64,000 nt of DNA, from NCBI GenBank assembly GCA_032718475.1, contig JAUCBJ010002551.1, forward strand, positions 1-64,000, in the 5' to 3' direction. This stretch comes from Nemertoderma westbladi (lineage: Eukaryota; Xenacoelomorpha; Nemertodermatida; Nemertodermatidae). This document shows, piece after piece, positions 1 to 11,200 of the stretch. How positions within the stretch are numbered: the first letter of the stretch is position 1; each line of letters starts with the position of its first letter. The notes under the pieces are model-generated. The model searched no databases and was not told the DNA's origin. It saw nothing but the letters and a program-made list of their open reading frames with translations. The position numbers were made by a program, and so were the translations under genes.

Positions 1-172
1 TTTGTAACATGTACGTACATATATTTTTCCATGATATACGGTAATTAATACGGTGATAATTTACTTAACTACTCTTAAGCCGAACTAGTTTTATTGTTAT
101 ATTTTGAAAATTGTAATTTTTTATGTATTAATTACCGTATATCATTGAAAAATATATGTACATGTTACAAAA
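1..172. repeat. Foldback (inverted repeat) at the window edge
   Basis: Bases 1-52 reappear in inverted order at about 128-172, with the arms starting TTTGTAACATGTAC and ending GTACATGTTACAAA. The arms are about 45-50 bp with small gaps, and about 75 bp lie between them. This is the form of a small MITE or foldback element. No target duplication can be judged because the left end is cut by the window. Confidence 0.6.
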
Positions 173-2181
173 ACTATCAGTATTGTTGTGCAATAACCGA
201 CCAAAATTTATATACCAGTACTGTTGATCAGTTCATAAATGAAGGTCACACTAGAGAATTGTGTAGTTCATTAAGGCCTTACAGCTCGGATAAATTTATA
301 TGTACTGTACTATTCGAATTTAATATTTTTTTATTGTGATACCCCACTCAACTTAGCATAGTAGAGTAGGCCTCGTCATACAAGCATTCGGCTCTGGGCC
401 AACGACCAGCTGTGATTTTTATACTAGGGGCCTAATTAATTTCTTACACTAATCCGAACTAATAATATATTTGTCTGGCTGTTGTTGTTTTATATTACAA
501 AGTATTTTTGTCATTATTACATCGTTTGAAAAATGTATCCGTTTACCAAAACTTGCCGTATTGCGGCATTTTTAATTAATTTTAATTATTATTTGGTCTG
601 CTATTACTTAACATCAAAAACGAATTATATTTTGTTTGTCTGGCTGTTTTGATTTATATTTCGAATTTATGTATTTTTATACTGTTATATTATAATAGTA
701 GTTGGATAAAATCGATTTATATCGAGCGAGCGAGAATTCCAGCAGCACGCGATCAGATACTTACTCGAAATAATTCAATAGTAGGTCAGATAATGGGTCT
801 GACTGTTAGTTTTTGCTTTAAATTTTGAAATATAGTCTTCTGCCCGGATATCGTTTGAAAAAATGTATTTTTATAAAAAAACTAATTGTCAGACCACCTT
901 GAGGACCATTTAAAATTTTAATTTATTATAATTTTAAATTGAGTCATACACGCTCTAGAACATCTAGTTTACTCTTCAAATTTTGTCATGGCGCTCATTT
1001 TGTGTCAAAGATGTCAGGTAAAAAAGCTCATGAACATAGCTATAATCAGAGCTCTCCACCAGAGCCTCCAATATTGCATTTTTTGACATTTTTCAGATTC
1101 TTCACCCAGATATTCAGTCATACAGACTATCTGATTATCAGTTTACCTACTAAAATTATATGATTCGAATCATTATGAGTCACTCTAACCGGGAAAACTA
1201 AAATAACAGATAAACTAGTTGCCAGGCTAATGTACTGAGGTCTCAAATTGGGACATTTTTCAAAAATTCGCATTTTTGAGGCAACTTTGAAATCGTCTGA
1301 CAACTTTCTGATTAATAGTTTATTCATTTAGTAATAAAAATATTGAAGTTCAGGCATCGTTTCTTTAGAATCACATACAATTAACATGAAACTGATAATC
1401 AGATCAACTGTAGACACCACTTCAAATAATGTACTTCACTGGTTTTTGGAATTTCGCCAAATTTAAATCATCAATATTTCGAGAACGGCTAAACCAAATC
1501 GGCTGAAATTTTCACCACATCGTTTTTTCACTAGAATTGATAAGTGGTTAAAATTTCGACAACAATTTCCAACCCTTGCCACACCGATTGGTCGAATTAG
1601 CATGGAATGACCCTTCAGATGTCAGTTTGTCAGAACGTGCCCAATACTGTCTGACTGTAGGTCTGCTGCAGTAGGCCTACAGCAGTATAAACTGATAAAT
1701 TATTCAGTTATTACATATTCTGATTACACCTCTGACTAACGCAGTAACTTCAGTTCAGATGTCAGAACGTGCCCAAATTTTATTGAGAATGTCCATTTCA
1801 ATTTCAATATTCCAATGATAAACAATCTGACAATACCAGAACAGCCTGACAGTAGAATACAGGAATACAGCAATAAGCTCCCGGGATTTCCACTTGAAAA
1901 CGGTACAATCCAGGTAGCATCTGCTGATCTGGCTGTCAGGCTGTAGGCTAGGCTGTACAAAAGAAATAATCTGTCTGGCTATAGGCTTATCAGCCTATGG
2001 CAGTATAATACTGTACTCCAGTGTACTCTATTTCTGTATTTCCTGTTAGCTTAGGGCCCAGCCAGGAGCCAGCCAGGTGCTAGGGAATTCGATAGGCCAA
2101 TCTTATTTCAGTATTTAGTTTATGTTTATTTTTGCTTACGGTGCATTGAATTCTGGAATTTTTTTCTGTATATTTCTAACT
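173..2181. other. AT-rich non-coding stretch upstream of eIF2 beta
   Basis: No convincing coding region was seen; the ORFs are short and without recognisable domains. The stretch holds dispersed AT-rich repeats, for example a short motif around ATCGTTTGAAAAA at about 522 and 850. A palindrome centred on TAGGCCTA lies near 1665-1690. The promoter and 5' UTR of the downstream gene should lie at its right end, but no core promoter element is clear. Confidence 0.5.
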
Positions 2182-3090
2182 ATGGCAGACGAAGAAGAAA
2201 CGCTTGATTCCATGCTAGAAACCGCTCCGGTACATGTCGAAACTGCAGGTAAAAGTGTGAACAATAACATCGACGTTGTTGATGTAGTGAACGCTGACAA
2301 AGCCAAGAATGGTATTAAACCCGTGGACGACTTGGACGAGTTAGATTTCACAAAGTTGACGAAGAAAAAGAAAAAGAAGCCGTTTAATCTTAGCGATTTG
2401 AACGCGGTTCCCCCGGTCGCTGACGAGGCCAATAAAGAAGAGGAGACCCCCGCGGTGGCGCCGGAGGACAGTCTGGATCTGGAGTTAGGGAAGAAAAAAA
2501 AGAAAAAGAAGAAGCCGGTGTTCCTTGAGGAACTCGAGGATATACCCAGCGGCGAGGACAGGAAGTCGGAGTACCTGGAGGGCCACGCGATACACACGGG
2601 CTCGGATCGGGACTACACGTACGACGAACTCCTCGATAGAGTCTTCGAGATTATGAGAGAGAAAAACCCGCGGGCCGGGGAGCGGAAACCCTTCGTGATG
2701 CGACCCCCTGAGGTGGTCCGCGTCGGGACGAAAAAATCCTCCTTTGTAAACTTTATGGACATCTGTAAGTACCTGAAACGGCAACCGAAGCACGTGCTGA
2801 ACTTCCTTCTGTCGGAGTTAGGGACTTCTGGTTCTATAGACGGTAACAACCAGTTGATCATAAAGGGTAGATTCCAGCAGAAACAGATCGAATCGGTTCT
2901 CCGTCGGTATATAAAGGAATACGTTATCTGCCACACGTGTAAGAGTCGCGATACCGTCCTACACAAATCCGATCGCATATACTTCCTGCAGTGCATCAGC
3001 TGTCAGAGTCGGTGTTCCGTAGCGAATATAAAGTCTGGGTTCCAGGCCATCACCACGAAACGCGCGCGTGTACGCGCCAAGGAGCAGTAG
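2182..3090 (+). CDS. EIF2S2: Eukaryotic translation initiation factor 2 subunit beta (eIF2 beta), intronless
   Basis: Beta subunit of the cytosolic eIF2 complex, which brings initiator Met-tRNA to the 40S ribosome with GTP. The 302-residue product has the family layout. The acidic N-terminal half carries two lysine blocks (about residues 61-66 and 104-111), which in this family bind eIF5 and eIF2B epsilon. The eIF2B/eIF5-type core follows (about 145-245). A C-terminal zinc finger uses Cys250, Cys253, Cys271 and Cys274 within a CHTCKS...FLQCISC context, and the basic tail ends in AKEQ. Human eIF2 beta has three lysine blocks and 333 residues, so this one is slightly short. The frame opens at 2122, but I chose the ATG at 2182 because MADEEE starts the acidic region and the 20 upstream residues are hydrophobic and unlike the family. 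The whole gene is one exon and the frame is clean. A functional retrocopy or a naturally intronless gene would both fit. Confidence 0.95.
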   Translation: MADEEETLDSMLETAPVHVETAGKSVNNNIDVVDVVNADKAKNGIKPVDDLDELDFTKLTKKKKKKPFNLSDLNAVPPVADEANKEEETPAVAPEDSLDLELGKKKKKKKKPVFLEELEDIPSGEDRKSEYLEGHAIHTGSDRDYTYDELLDRVFEIMREKNPRAGERKPFVMRPPEVVRVGTKKSSFVNFMDICKYLKRQPKHVLNFLLSELGTSGSIDGNNQLIIKGRFQQKQIESVLRRYIKEYVICHTCKSRDTVLHKSDRIYFLQCISCQSRCSVANIKSGFQAITTKRARVRAKEQ

Positions 3091-3232
3091 TCAGGTCCCT
3101 CCGAACCCATAGCTAACTAACTATCTCTGTGTGTCTGTCTGACTAGCTGTTTAACTATTAAGTTAAAATTACCGAATCTGTAATTCTCCCTCTCAATTGG
3201 AAATATATACAACATCGATGGTTGAAGTTTTA

Positions 3233-3238
3233 AATAAA
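3233..3238 (+). terminator. Poly(A) signal AATAAA of the eIF2 beta gene
   Basis: A canonical AATAAA lies 143 bp after the eIF2 beta stop codon and is followed by a T-rich stretch. It is the likely cleavage and polyadenylation signal. A second AATAAA cluster is near 3471-3492. No poly(A) tract follows the gene, so there is no direct scar of retroposition. Confidence 0.6.
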
Positions 3239-3344
3239 TGTTATTATTAGTAATTTGTTGCTTTTAAATATCTTCATTTTCTGTGACTTATGGCGTTCAT
3301 ATAAAATATTAGGATTGATTCAACATTCAACATTACCAGTACGT

Positions 3345-3440
3345 TCAAATATAAACCAATATGTAGAATCCTAACCTTTCGAGTTGGTGAGCACCAACTT
3401 AAGTTTGGATACTACATACATATATTGGTTTATATTATTG
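3345..3440. repeat. Short inverted repeat (hairpin)
   Basis: The left arm ATATAAACCAATATGTA and the right arm TACATATATTGGTTTATAT flank about 60 bp that contain a smaller hairpin (AGTTGGTGAGCACCAACTT). The form suits a small MITE. It lies in the eIF2 beta 3' flank. Confidence 0.5.
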
Positions 3441-3934
3441 ATCGAAATCTTTCTTGAATATGTTGAATACGAATAAAACATATACAATAAAGATTTATAC
3501 TAAAACAACTGATTCCTTTCATTTCTTTTCTCAAACATAAGTAGATTTAGTGTAGAGATACACTGACACTTTAAATATTTTGGAGTTTTATTTATTCCAA
3601 ATTGTTACATCAGAAAAGCTTGCTGATTGAAAAGCTCATAAAAGTATGAAACATGTTTTATTTTTAAAAAATGTGTAAAATATGTTGTGGATTTCTGACA
3701 TTGTATGAAATTGGTACCGGTAGCCTATTACAATACTATGCTCTGTAGGAGAGCGCAATGTTGTATTAGAATGTTAACGGACTAGAGACCTGATATTTTA
3801 AATAGATTCTGTAGTTGCCTCTACCGTAACCAGTAATAATATTACTGGTTGTTGTTAATGTTTCAAATCAGGTTATTTTAAATATATCCTTGAAGAAAAG
3901 AAAGTGATCGGTGAACTTGTGAAACTAAGTACCG

Positions 3935-4250
3935 TAAGCAACCGGAAGGCTCCTCTCTCTTGGCTCTTGCCTATAAGGCAGGGAGGGCGCCACACTAACT
4001 CCCAAGGGTGAACTCTCTAAACCATCCAACCCTTTATTTAGTCCCCGGCAGAAGCCATAGGTTTACATTGTACCGGTGGGGTTGTATAAGCACCAATGGC
4101 AAAAGTGTCTTGCTTAGGGACACAACAAAGCGAAATTGATACAGCTTTTAGTCGGATTTGAACCTGCGCCCCCAAACACTATATCAGTTCACGATAGCAG
4201 TTTAGGAACTGTATCAATTCTGACACGGCGACATAGATTTTCTTGGTCCC
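3935..4250 (-). mobile_element. tRNA-derived SINE, minus strand
   Basis: Read on the minus strand, the sequence has a pol III B-box-like GGTTCAAATCC (about 4146-4156). It is followed by TGTCCCTAAGCAAGACACTT, a motif common in the body of tRNA-derived SINEs. The 5' tRNA-like part is degenerate and no clear A box was found. The 3' end is near 3935 and no simple-repeat tail is obvious. The SINE assignment is firm, but the family is not known to me. Confidence 0.6.
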
Positions 4251-4828
4251 CTTAACGGCCCGTGAAAATCAGTGTGAATCTTTTTAAATTGACTAAAACT
4301 TTTAAATGGACTGTGAAGCTTCAATTTTTTAAATTGTTTGTTAAACCGATTGTAACACGCATTATCTCATATCTTATATCTCATATTCTCATATTGGCCA
4401 AAACCATGGAACATACCGGTACTGTACTGAATTATATCTCGACCAGACTTAAAAGAAACTTGTCCAGAGAGTGAGAAGAGACGGTAATGATAATGAATTT
4501 AGTTTTAGTTGAATCTGGTTGACCAGGCGATTTCTAGTGTGTACTTATAGGCAATATTTTACACCCAATGGGTGAGTGGTAGGTGTTGTATGGAGGGGAA
4601 GGAAGATTGATTAGAGGATGGGTGGGTGTTTCTGTGGAGTTTTGGGGTTAGAAGGTGGGTGCGTGTGATAGAAGAATAGGGTGAGTTTAGTGTGTGCGGG
4701 TTTGCCTTAAGGAGGGATGGTGGGTCAGATAGGGTGGGAAACTGGACGCATTAAACATTCATTCCTCTCCAGGGGAAATTGGACGCAAATAACAGATGAT
4801 AACTCTCAAAAATAAAACTGTAACCTGT
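4251..4828. other. Non-coding stretch, GT/GGGT-rich
   Basis: No gene was seen. From about 4560 to 4750 the plus strand is G- and T-rich with repeated GGTGGGTG-like words, probably a degenerate simple repeat. Confidence 0.4.
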
Positions 4829-4970
4829 TCTATTGTGTTTAGTTTATTGTTTTGGTTAAAATAACGTGCCACTGTAACCTGCTCCTTTCCCTAAATTAAT
4901 AATTTAATATTGAGGCGGGATATTAATTCGTCAAAGACGGGATTTGCGTCCAGTCCCCCCCCCCCCCCCC
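4829..4970 (+). repeat. Dispersed repeat ending in poly-C, copy 1
   Basis: About 140 bp that recur in inverted orientation at 36771-36909, with only scattered differences. Both copies include CACTGTAACCTGCTCCTTTC and end in a long poly-C run (16 C at 4955-4970 here). The poly-C end may act like the tail of a non-autonomous element. The family is unknown. Confidence 0.65.
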
Positions 4971-5432
4971 TGTCTCTGGTGAATTGGTGGGAAGCGGTGG
5001 GGCAGGCCCGTATCGTGCGGGGGGGCTTTGAGGGCACTGCCCCCCCAGAGAAGTCCCACTGCCCCCCCCAGACATGTATTGTTCACTCGTCTTGTTCAGA
5101 ATTAATTAATAATAATATTGTTGGTAATCAATATTATTGGATTCACATATTACTGACCTGACCTGACTCCCCACCATTCCATTTGGTCCAATTCTATAAT
5201 ACTACATGACATTAATATACCTACCTACCTGTAATTACTAAAAATACTCGAAAGCTCTAGGTTCTCTCATTGGCTACCAGGGTGGAAGGGTTATTTGTTG
5301 TTGACCCATTGTCTAATTGTTTGTAGTTTGGGAGCCAGCTTGCAGCTAAAAGGCTTGGCGCTGAGGGTGGCTTGCGCTGGTATCCATAGCTATAATTTGT
5401 TGTAACTTAACCTTAACCATATTATACCTGAA

Positions 5433-6658
5433 GTGAGTCCTTCGCGCAGCACGTGATATAAACTTATGTAAGTGTAATCTTGAAAGAAAAATAAGCAAAA
5501 TCTAAGCAGATACCCTTGATCACTTTACACCATCCTAGAGGCAGGCATGAAAACTGCAGTCGATTTAACCCTTGTGCTCTCTTTGAGGTCATTTTTGACC
5601 CATCGAAGATTTAAACTTACACAATTTTATCACACATTGATATTTTATCTCGAAATTTTGCGACATTTATTATTTTCTAGTACTTCTCATTAGAAAAACA
5701 AAAATGTAAAAATTTGAAGAGGGTCTATTCAATTTTACAATTTATAGGGGCCTACACATATTGACATTCAGGTCAAATTTCACCTCATCGTGTTTTGTAC
5801 CTACCTGTACAATTCAATATCTACTCAAATAGTTGTAGACACCTTCAAAACAAGCATAGAGCGAATAGGTTTTGAGATATTTGTCAGGTATTTGTAATAT
5901 CGCATCAAGGCACTAATGTTGACTTGTGCCGGACTTCACATTATCTGCAATATCTCAAAAACTATTCGCTCTATGCTTGTTTTGAAGGTGTCTACACCAA
6001 CTAAATCGGTCATTGCGGTTCTATTGAGCATAAATATCAATGCAGTAGGAATAATAGAAGTTGATCATCACCAAAATGGAAAATATGACTCACTTGCGCC
6101 AAGGGCGGGAACTGGCCATGTGCCTGTGGGAATATTTCCTGTCATCCCCAAATCAAAATTTTGGTATCTATCAAAGTTTGGGCTCATTTGATGACATCTT
6201 ATGTGCAAACTGAGTTTAAATTCGATAAAACGTTTTTTTGGACCGCCCCAACCCTCTCATTTACATGAGGTGAAAATTGACCTCAAACCTGTTTGAGAAA
6301 CGAAGGGGTACACAAGGGTTAAGACCACAGAAAAAGTTTAAATGATACAGCTAATGGTCGAGTATAATTCTGTCAATTTTCAGCTTAAACGGATTAAAAG
6401 CAAATAAATGGGAGGACATTTAATGTTTAGAGATGTAGCCATATAACGGGAGACTGTTGAACTGTTGGGGTCAAAAGACGCTAAATAATGTCAAGTTTTG
6501 GACATATTTATGCCTACAAATTTTCAATTCGAAAGCTTTAAATCTGACCAAGTTATTTAATGTCAAAATAGTTACGTCAACAACTATTTGCCATTATTGA
6601 CATTCTTCTCAACAGTGTCAATTCGCCAAGGTTCCGCCAACTTCGTGGCTCGCCCCAC
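5433..6658. mobile_element. MITE of the GTGGGG...CCCCAC family, split by a second MITE
   Basis: The left end (a degenerate GTGAGTCCTTCGCGCAGCAC) and the right end (CTTCGTGGCTCGCCCCAC, ending 6658) match the termini of the element inserted in the Gypsy pol gene at 42312-42806. The interior also matches, for example AGCTTAAACGGATTAAAAGC near 6382 and CTACAAATTTTCAA near 6515. The copy is interrupted at 5569-6318 by a piggyBac-like element. It codes for nothing, so movement would need a transposase supplied in trans. Confidence 0.65.
5569..6318. mobile_element. piggyBac-like MITE nested in the GTGGGG MITE
   Basis: The element starts CCCTTGTG and ends CACAAGGG, and is flanked on both sides by TTAA (5565-5568 and 6319-6322). 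TTAA target duplication with a CCC-starting inverted repeat is the hallmark of the piggyBac superfamily. Subterminal TTTGAGGTCA-type blocks also occur inverted. Inside, a second inverted repeat pairs about 5832-5885 with 5948-5999. No transposase is encoded; the small ORF at 5916-6191 crosses this repeat and is not a credible gene. The 750-bp length fits a MITE. Confidence 0.75.
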
Positions 6659-6877
6659 ACACCTTTCAACAAAATATTGATTATACTTTATGTACTAAAT
6701 TAACTCTCACTTTGTTGTATGCTCCCCAAATCCCAGTTATGGGTTTGCCCCCCCCAGATTTGGCCTCTGCCCCCCCCCCCCCCCCCCAGATATTATGATC
6801 ACCATACGGGCCTGGGTGGGGATTAGAAGACGTGGATGTGTGGTAAATTAAGGTGCGAACCATTGTTGTTCACAAGT

Positions 6878-6928
6878 GTACGCACAATAGCGTATTTACG
6901 CTATAGTATATACGCTATTGTACGCACC
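6878..6928. repeat. Hairpin-forming palindrome
   Basis: GTACGCACAATAGCGTAT and ATACGCTATTGTACGCAC form a stem of about 18 bp around a short AT-rich loop. No gene is attached; it may be a small foldback remnant. Confidence 0.55.
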
Positions 6929-7066
6929 CATATACACTGCTTAACCTTTATTTGATGGTTCACTCTTCCCACACAGATGACAGCTCACAGTAGATATATT
7001 TGTACAACTAAATAACATAAAGGCCTAATCTCGATATTACTGTATTATACAATTATGCATACATTA

Positions 7067-8014
7067 CACCATGTCCAAGAATATAGTGTCGTAATTCAGT
7101 GACACGCCCCCCCCCCCCCCCCTAATTTTTCTACAAATCTTAATGAGATTGCATGAAATTTGAAACAGAGATAGTTTCACCTCCCGACCACTGACTGGGT
7201 GAGCCAGAATTTTTATTTTTGCTTTCAATCTTTAGCTACAAGCGTTTAAAAAAAGTGTCTCCAGCGATATTACACCAGTTACACCGCAGTTATTCTTCTA
7301 CCTTATAGCTGTTTGTTGGTACCAATGGAAAGCTGGCCTTGCAAGGATTCTAAATATGTAACACAATTTGAATTTCGTTGAAAAATAGCTGAGATATGAG
7401 CGTTCAAATGTTGCATGGTTTTGCACCGGCGCGAGGCTATTTTATTCTATTTAATAAATAAACCATATTCTGGAACATTTTTTAAATGTATGATGTATGA
7501 ATAGCTACGTAATAGTAGTAAGATTAAAGATGTAATGCATTGTTGCCCAGCTACGTATTTGGATAAACAAAATATTCCAGATTATGATGCATTTATTAAA
7601 TAGAATAAAATAGCCTCGCGCCGGTGCAAAACCATGCAACATTTGAACGCTCATATCTCAGCTATTTTTCAACGAAATTCAAATTGTGTTACATATTTAG
7701 AATCCTTGCATGACCAGCTTTCCATTGGTACCATCAAACAGCTATAAGGTAGAAGAATAACTGCGGTGTAACTGGTGTAATATCGCTGGAGACACTTTTT
7801 TTAAACGCTTGTAGCTAAAGATTGAAAGCAAAAATAAAAATTCTGGCTCACCCAGTCAGTCAGTGGTCGGGAGGTGAAACTATCTCTGTTTCAAATTTCA
7901 TGCAATCTCATTAAGATTTGTAGAAAAATTAGAGGGGGGGGGGGGGGGGGGGGGGTGCAAACCCCCCCCCCCCCCTCAAAACTCAATTACGACACTATAT
8001 TCTGGGACATGGTG
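7067..8014. mobile_element. Long-terminal-inverted-repeat element (Mutator-like, non-autonomous)
   Basis: Two arms of about 385-430 bp (7067-7455 and 7588-8014) are near-perfect inverted copies around a 130-bp core. The ends are CACCATGTCC and its complement. The element is flanked by CATACATTA (7058-7066) and CAAACATTA (8015-8023), a 9-bp duplication with one mismatch. Long TIRs with 9-bp target duplications are typical of Mutator-like elements, but no transposase is present to confirm it. Each arm holds a poly-C/poly-G run (16 C at 7107-7122; 22 G at 7934-7955). The right end lies 239 bp before the protease start codon. Confidence 0.75.
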
Positions 8015-8099
8015 CAAACATTACAATAAGTAGAACGCCCCATTAAAAGGTAGTATATTTAGCTTAATTATCCTGCTACAGACGCATTATAATTCATAT

Positions 8100-8105
8100 T
8101 ATAAA
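8100..8105 (+). promoter_or_regulatory. Possible TATA box of the serine protease gene
   Basis: TATAAA lies 148 bp upstream of the protease ATG and just right of the long-inverted-repeat element. The position is plausible for a core promoter with a 5' UTR of about 120 bp. In AT-rich DNA such words are common, so the call is weak. Confidence 0.25.
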
Positions 8106-8253
8106 TCTGCTATCAAACCGTCAATTAGCACTTAAATTTTCACCACATATGTTTCATTCACACATAATTATAATAAATTGGCTAAAAAGAAAGAAATGGG
8201 CATCAGTTGTAAAACATTTTCAACAACTATTCTCACAAACTATCTTAGAAACA

Positions 8254-8287
8254 ATGCTGTCTTTTATTGGTATAACTATATTCCTTG
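8254..8287 (+). CDS. Protease exon 1 (signal peptide)
   Basis: ATG at 8254 followed by 11 codons of hydrophobic signal peptide, ending in phase 1 before a GTAAGT donor at 8288. The split Gly codon is completed by the first two bases of exon 2. The exon is too short to stand out as an ORF; it was found from the phase and the expected prepropeptide. Confidence 0.8.
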
Positions 8288-11200
8288 GTAAGTTTTTCCA
8301 ATTCTTGGGAACCGCCAGGTTACTTTTTACTTTCTGTAAGGAATCCTAGAAAATATAACCGTGTTGACAAAGAGTTACTGAGTAATCAATTTTAAAACGG
8401 CTTTAACGACTTTCCTAATTTTTTTGACGATAGGGCCAAATATAAGGTCACTCGCAAACTTTCAGACCCCAGGGGGGTCTACGAATGGGACGCTCTGATT
8501 GGCCGAAACTGAAACTCGATAAATCTCGACTAGAATTAAACGAAACTCGTCCATACACGCAAGGGATATTCATAACCTTAGTCTCAACACAATGGGTAGG
8601 CGAAGTCCCGGTTGGTCTAGAGGGGTCTACGAATGGGAAGCACTGATTGGCTGAAACTGAAACTCGATAAATTTCGACTAGAATTAAACAAAACTTGTCC
8701 ATAATCGCTATAGGACATCCATCGCCTTAGTCTCAACACCCTGGGCGGGCACGACCAACATGTTGTTCTTTATCGATAGTGTAACATATTGTTAAGTTGG
8801 GGTAGTGTATTAAAGCCAAAATCCGGTAAATAATAGTTGCAATGATAACAGTTAATTTATTATTCTTATAAATAGCGAGAAAAAATTAATTAATTAATTT
8901 AAATAAATTAATTGAATTGTAGTTGAGCTGTAGTGACCAGCTTATTACAATATTAAAATAAATTAGTTTTTGTTTGTTTTGGGATCAATATATTAATTTT
9001 TTCTCGCTACTTTAAGGAGAATAAATTTATTTTTTCTCGCTACTTTAGGGAGAATAATACTGTATATTAATGTTTTCTCGCTACTTTTTGAAAGGTTTTC
9101 AAGCTACTTTAGGGAGAATAATATTTTTTCTTGCTACTTCTTTTATGGAGAATAAATAAATTTTTTTGTACAAAATAATTAAATTTATAGAGAAAAAATA
9201 TTTTTTTGCGCAAAATAATTAATTTTAGGGAGAAAAAATGTAGTTAGTTTTAATACTACTGTATATGTACAGTATGTCAGAGAACCTAGCTAATATCGCT
9301 TGTAACCAGAGAACCGTAAACTTTCGAATAGAATATAGGAAAAGTTACTTTTATTAATTTTGTTGTGGGGTCTAGGAACATCTTTACTCCATGGGCCAGA
9401 CAAGCAGGCATATTATTACTGTACATATTATTTTATATATTGTTTTTAATATTTTTATTTTTAAACCCATTTTTTGACTTTCATTTTGATATGGTAACTC
9501 ATCAGAATCGGTAACTGACTTGGTGTTGTATTCCAAGAACTCAATATAAATTCATCGCGTCTTTTGGCTTTTGCAAAATATAACAGCTGGCCTTACAATT
9601 TTAACAGCATACTGTATTTGTTATTTTGCCATTTCCATGACAACCGGTGGTGATAACACCAAATAAGCTACCGATTCAGATTTGTTATCATATCAAACTG
9701 ATAGGCCAAAAGATAAGTCTTCCCAAAAAAATTCAGTTCCAGGTGGTTGGTTACCTAACAGTATCCCGTAGGCCCACGCCGAGTGGCCCATGGACTATTT
9801 ATTGGTAGGATTCCTACTGTTCAACAAAACCCAGAATCTCTATCTTCCTCCGGCTGACTAGCTACATGGTCGCCCATGTGTTCGTTGTTCTTAGAACAGA
9901 GAATATGATCAGATCGATTTTAGATCCCACATATTGTACACTGATCTATAATGCTTGTGGCATTCAATTACAGGTGGGGCTCTTGGCTGTGGTGTACCAG
10001 CCATTAAACCTAATGTTGATTTAAGGATTGTTGGTGGATCTGAAGCCGTTCCAGGTTCTTATCCTTGGCAAGTCACTTTACAGTATTTCGGCGGCCATTG
10101 GTGTGGTGGTACCTTGGTACACCCTCAAGTTGTTGTTACTGCTGCTCATTGTATCTATCCGTGAGTATTATCTACAGTATAATATATAAATCTGTTCTGT
10201 TTGTATGTACTGTATGTACGCCGTCACAAAATCTATTAAAATCCTATGGTAGGGCTACCGGTAGGCCGATCTACTCTGATATGGTATGTATACTGTCTGA
10301 CGGATAGTTCTAAATTAGGAAAACACCAGTAAAACACTACGAAAACATAAGAAAAACGCTGTAAAAACAGTAAAAATATTGATCAGCAGGAAATTTAACA
10401 CATGTACCACTCTGAATTGGCAATCCTAAATGTACTCCTCGCACATTAAGTAGGCCTAATTATAGTAATATTCATGACTTTACTGTATATTACATTAAAT
10501 TAAAAAAAAGTTACATACAGTAGATGTAATTAGTGAGTCTTTTAATATTCCCTCACTTTTCCCTGATTTGTAAATTTTTTACAAGAATTCCCCAAACATT
10601 TACGTGACATTTCAAGAAAGAATGAAATTCTTTGACTATTCCAGGTATTCCAAGCGAGAGACAACTCTGCGAGAACCGCTTACAGTTCCCCAGTCTGCCG
10701 CTAGAGGGTGAAATGTCCGAAAGTGACCAACTTCTATCTTTTTGAAGTTTATTATCCCTTTAAGCTGGTTGATTCATAAATTAAATTATGATAATAGCTA
10801 GTAAAGTTTATGGTAGCTATAAATAATAAAAGCAATTTACACAATAAAAAAAGTGGTCAATGTTTTTTACAAATTTTCAATTTTTTCACTACCGGTAGCT
10901 AAAATACAGTAAAGTACTAGCTAACACAAAATCATAATTACTATCTATAGGCCCTACCATCTTAGTGTCAGAAGGTCAAATATAAACCTGATGATAAAAG
11001 CCATGGAAAAACTCGGTCAAAAAGTAGCAACCCCACACATAAAAATTTGAGACACATAGGGCCTATGGTACTACTGTAGTACCCCACAACGAGTTTCCAG
11101 AGAATCATTAAAAATTATAAATACTGTCGATATACCAAACTCATAAGATTTTAATACAAAAAGATGTTCCAGAATGAAAATATTTGTTCTAGAACATTAT

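Noticed and set aside
2122-2181. 20-residue N-terminal extension of eIF2 beta
   Set aside because: Hydrophobic and Phe-rich, unlike the cytosolic family. The ATG at 2182 starts the expected acidic region.
5916-6191. Plus-strand ORF of 91 codons
   Set aside because: Falls inside the piggyBac-like MITE and crosses its inner inverted repeat; no recognisable protein.
8149-8349. The 66-codon ORF read from 8149 as a gene
   Set aside because: Only its internal ATG at 8254 to the donor at 8288 fits: it supplies the protease signal peptide in the right phase. The rest reads into intron 1.
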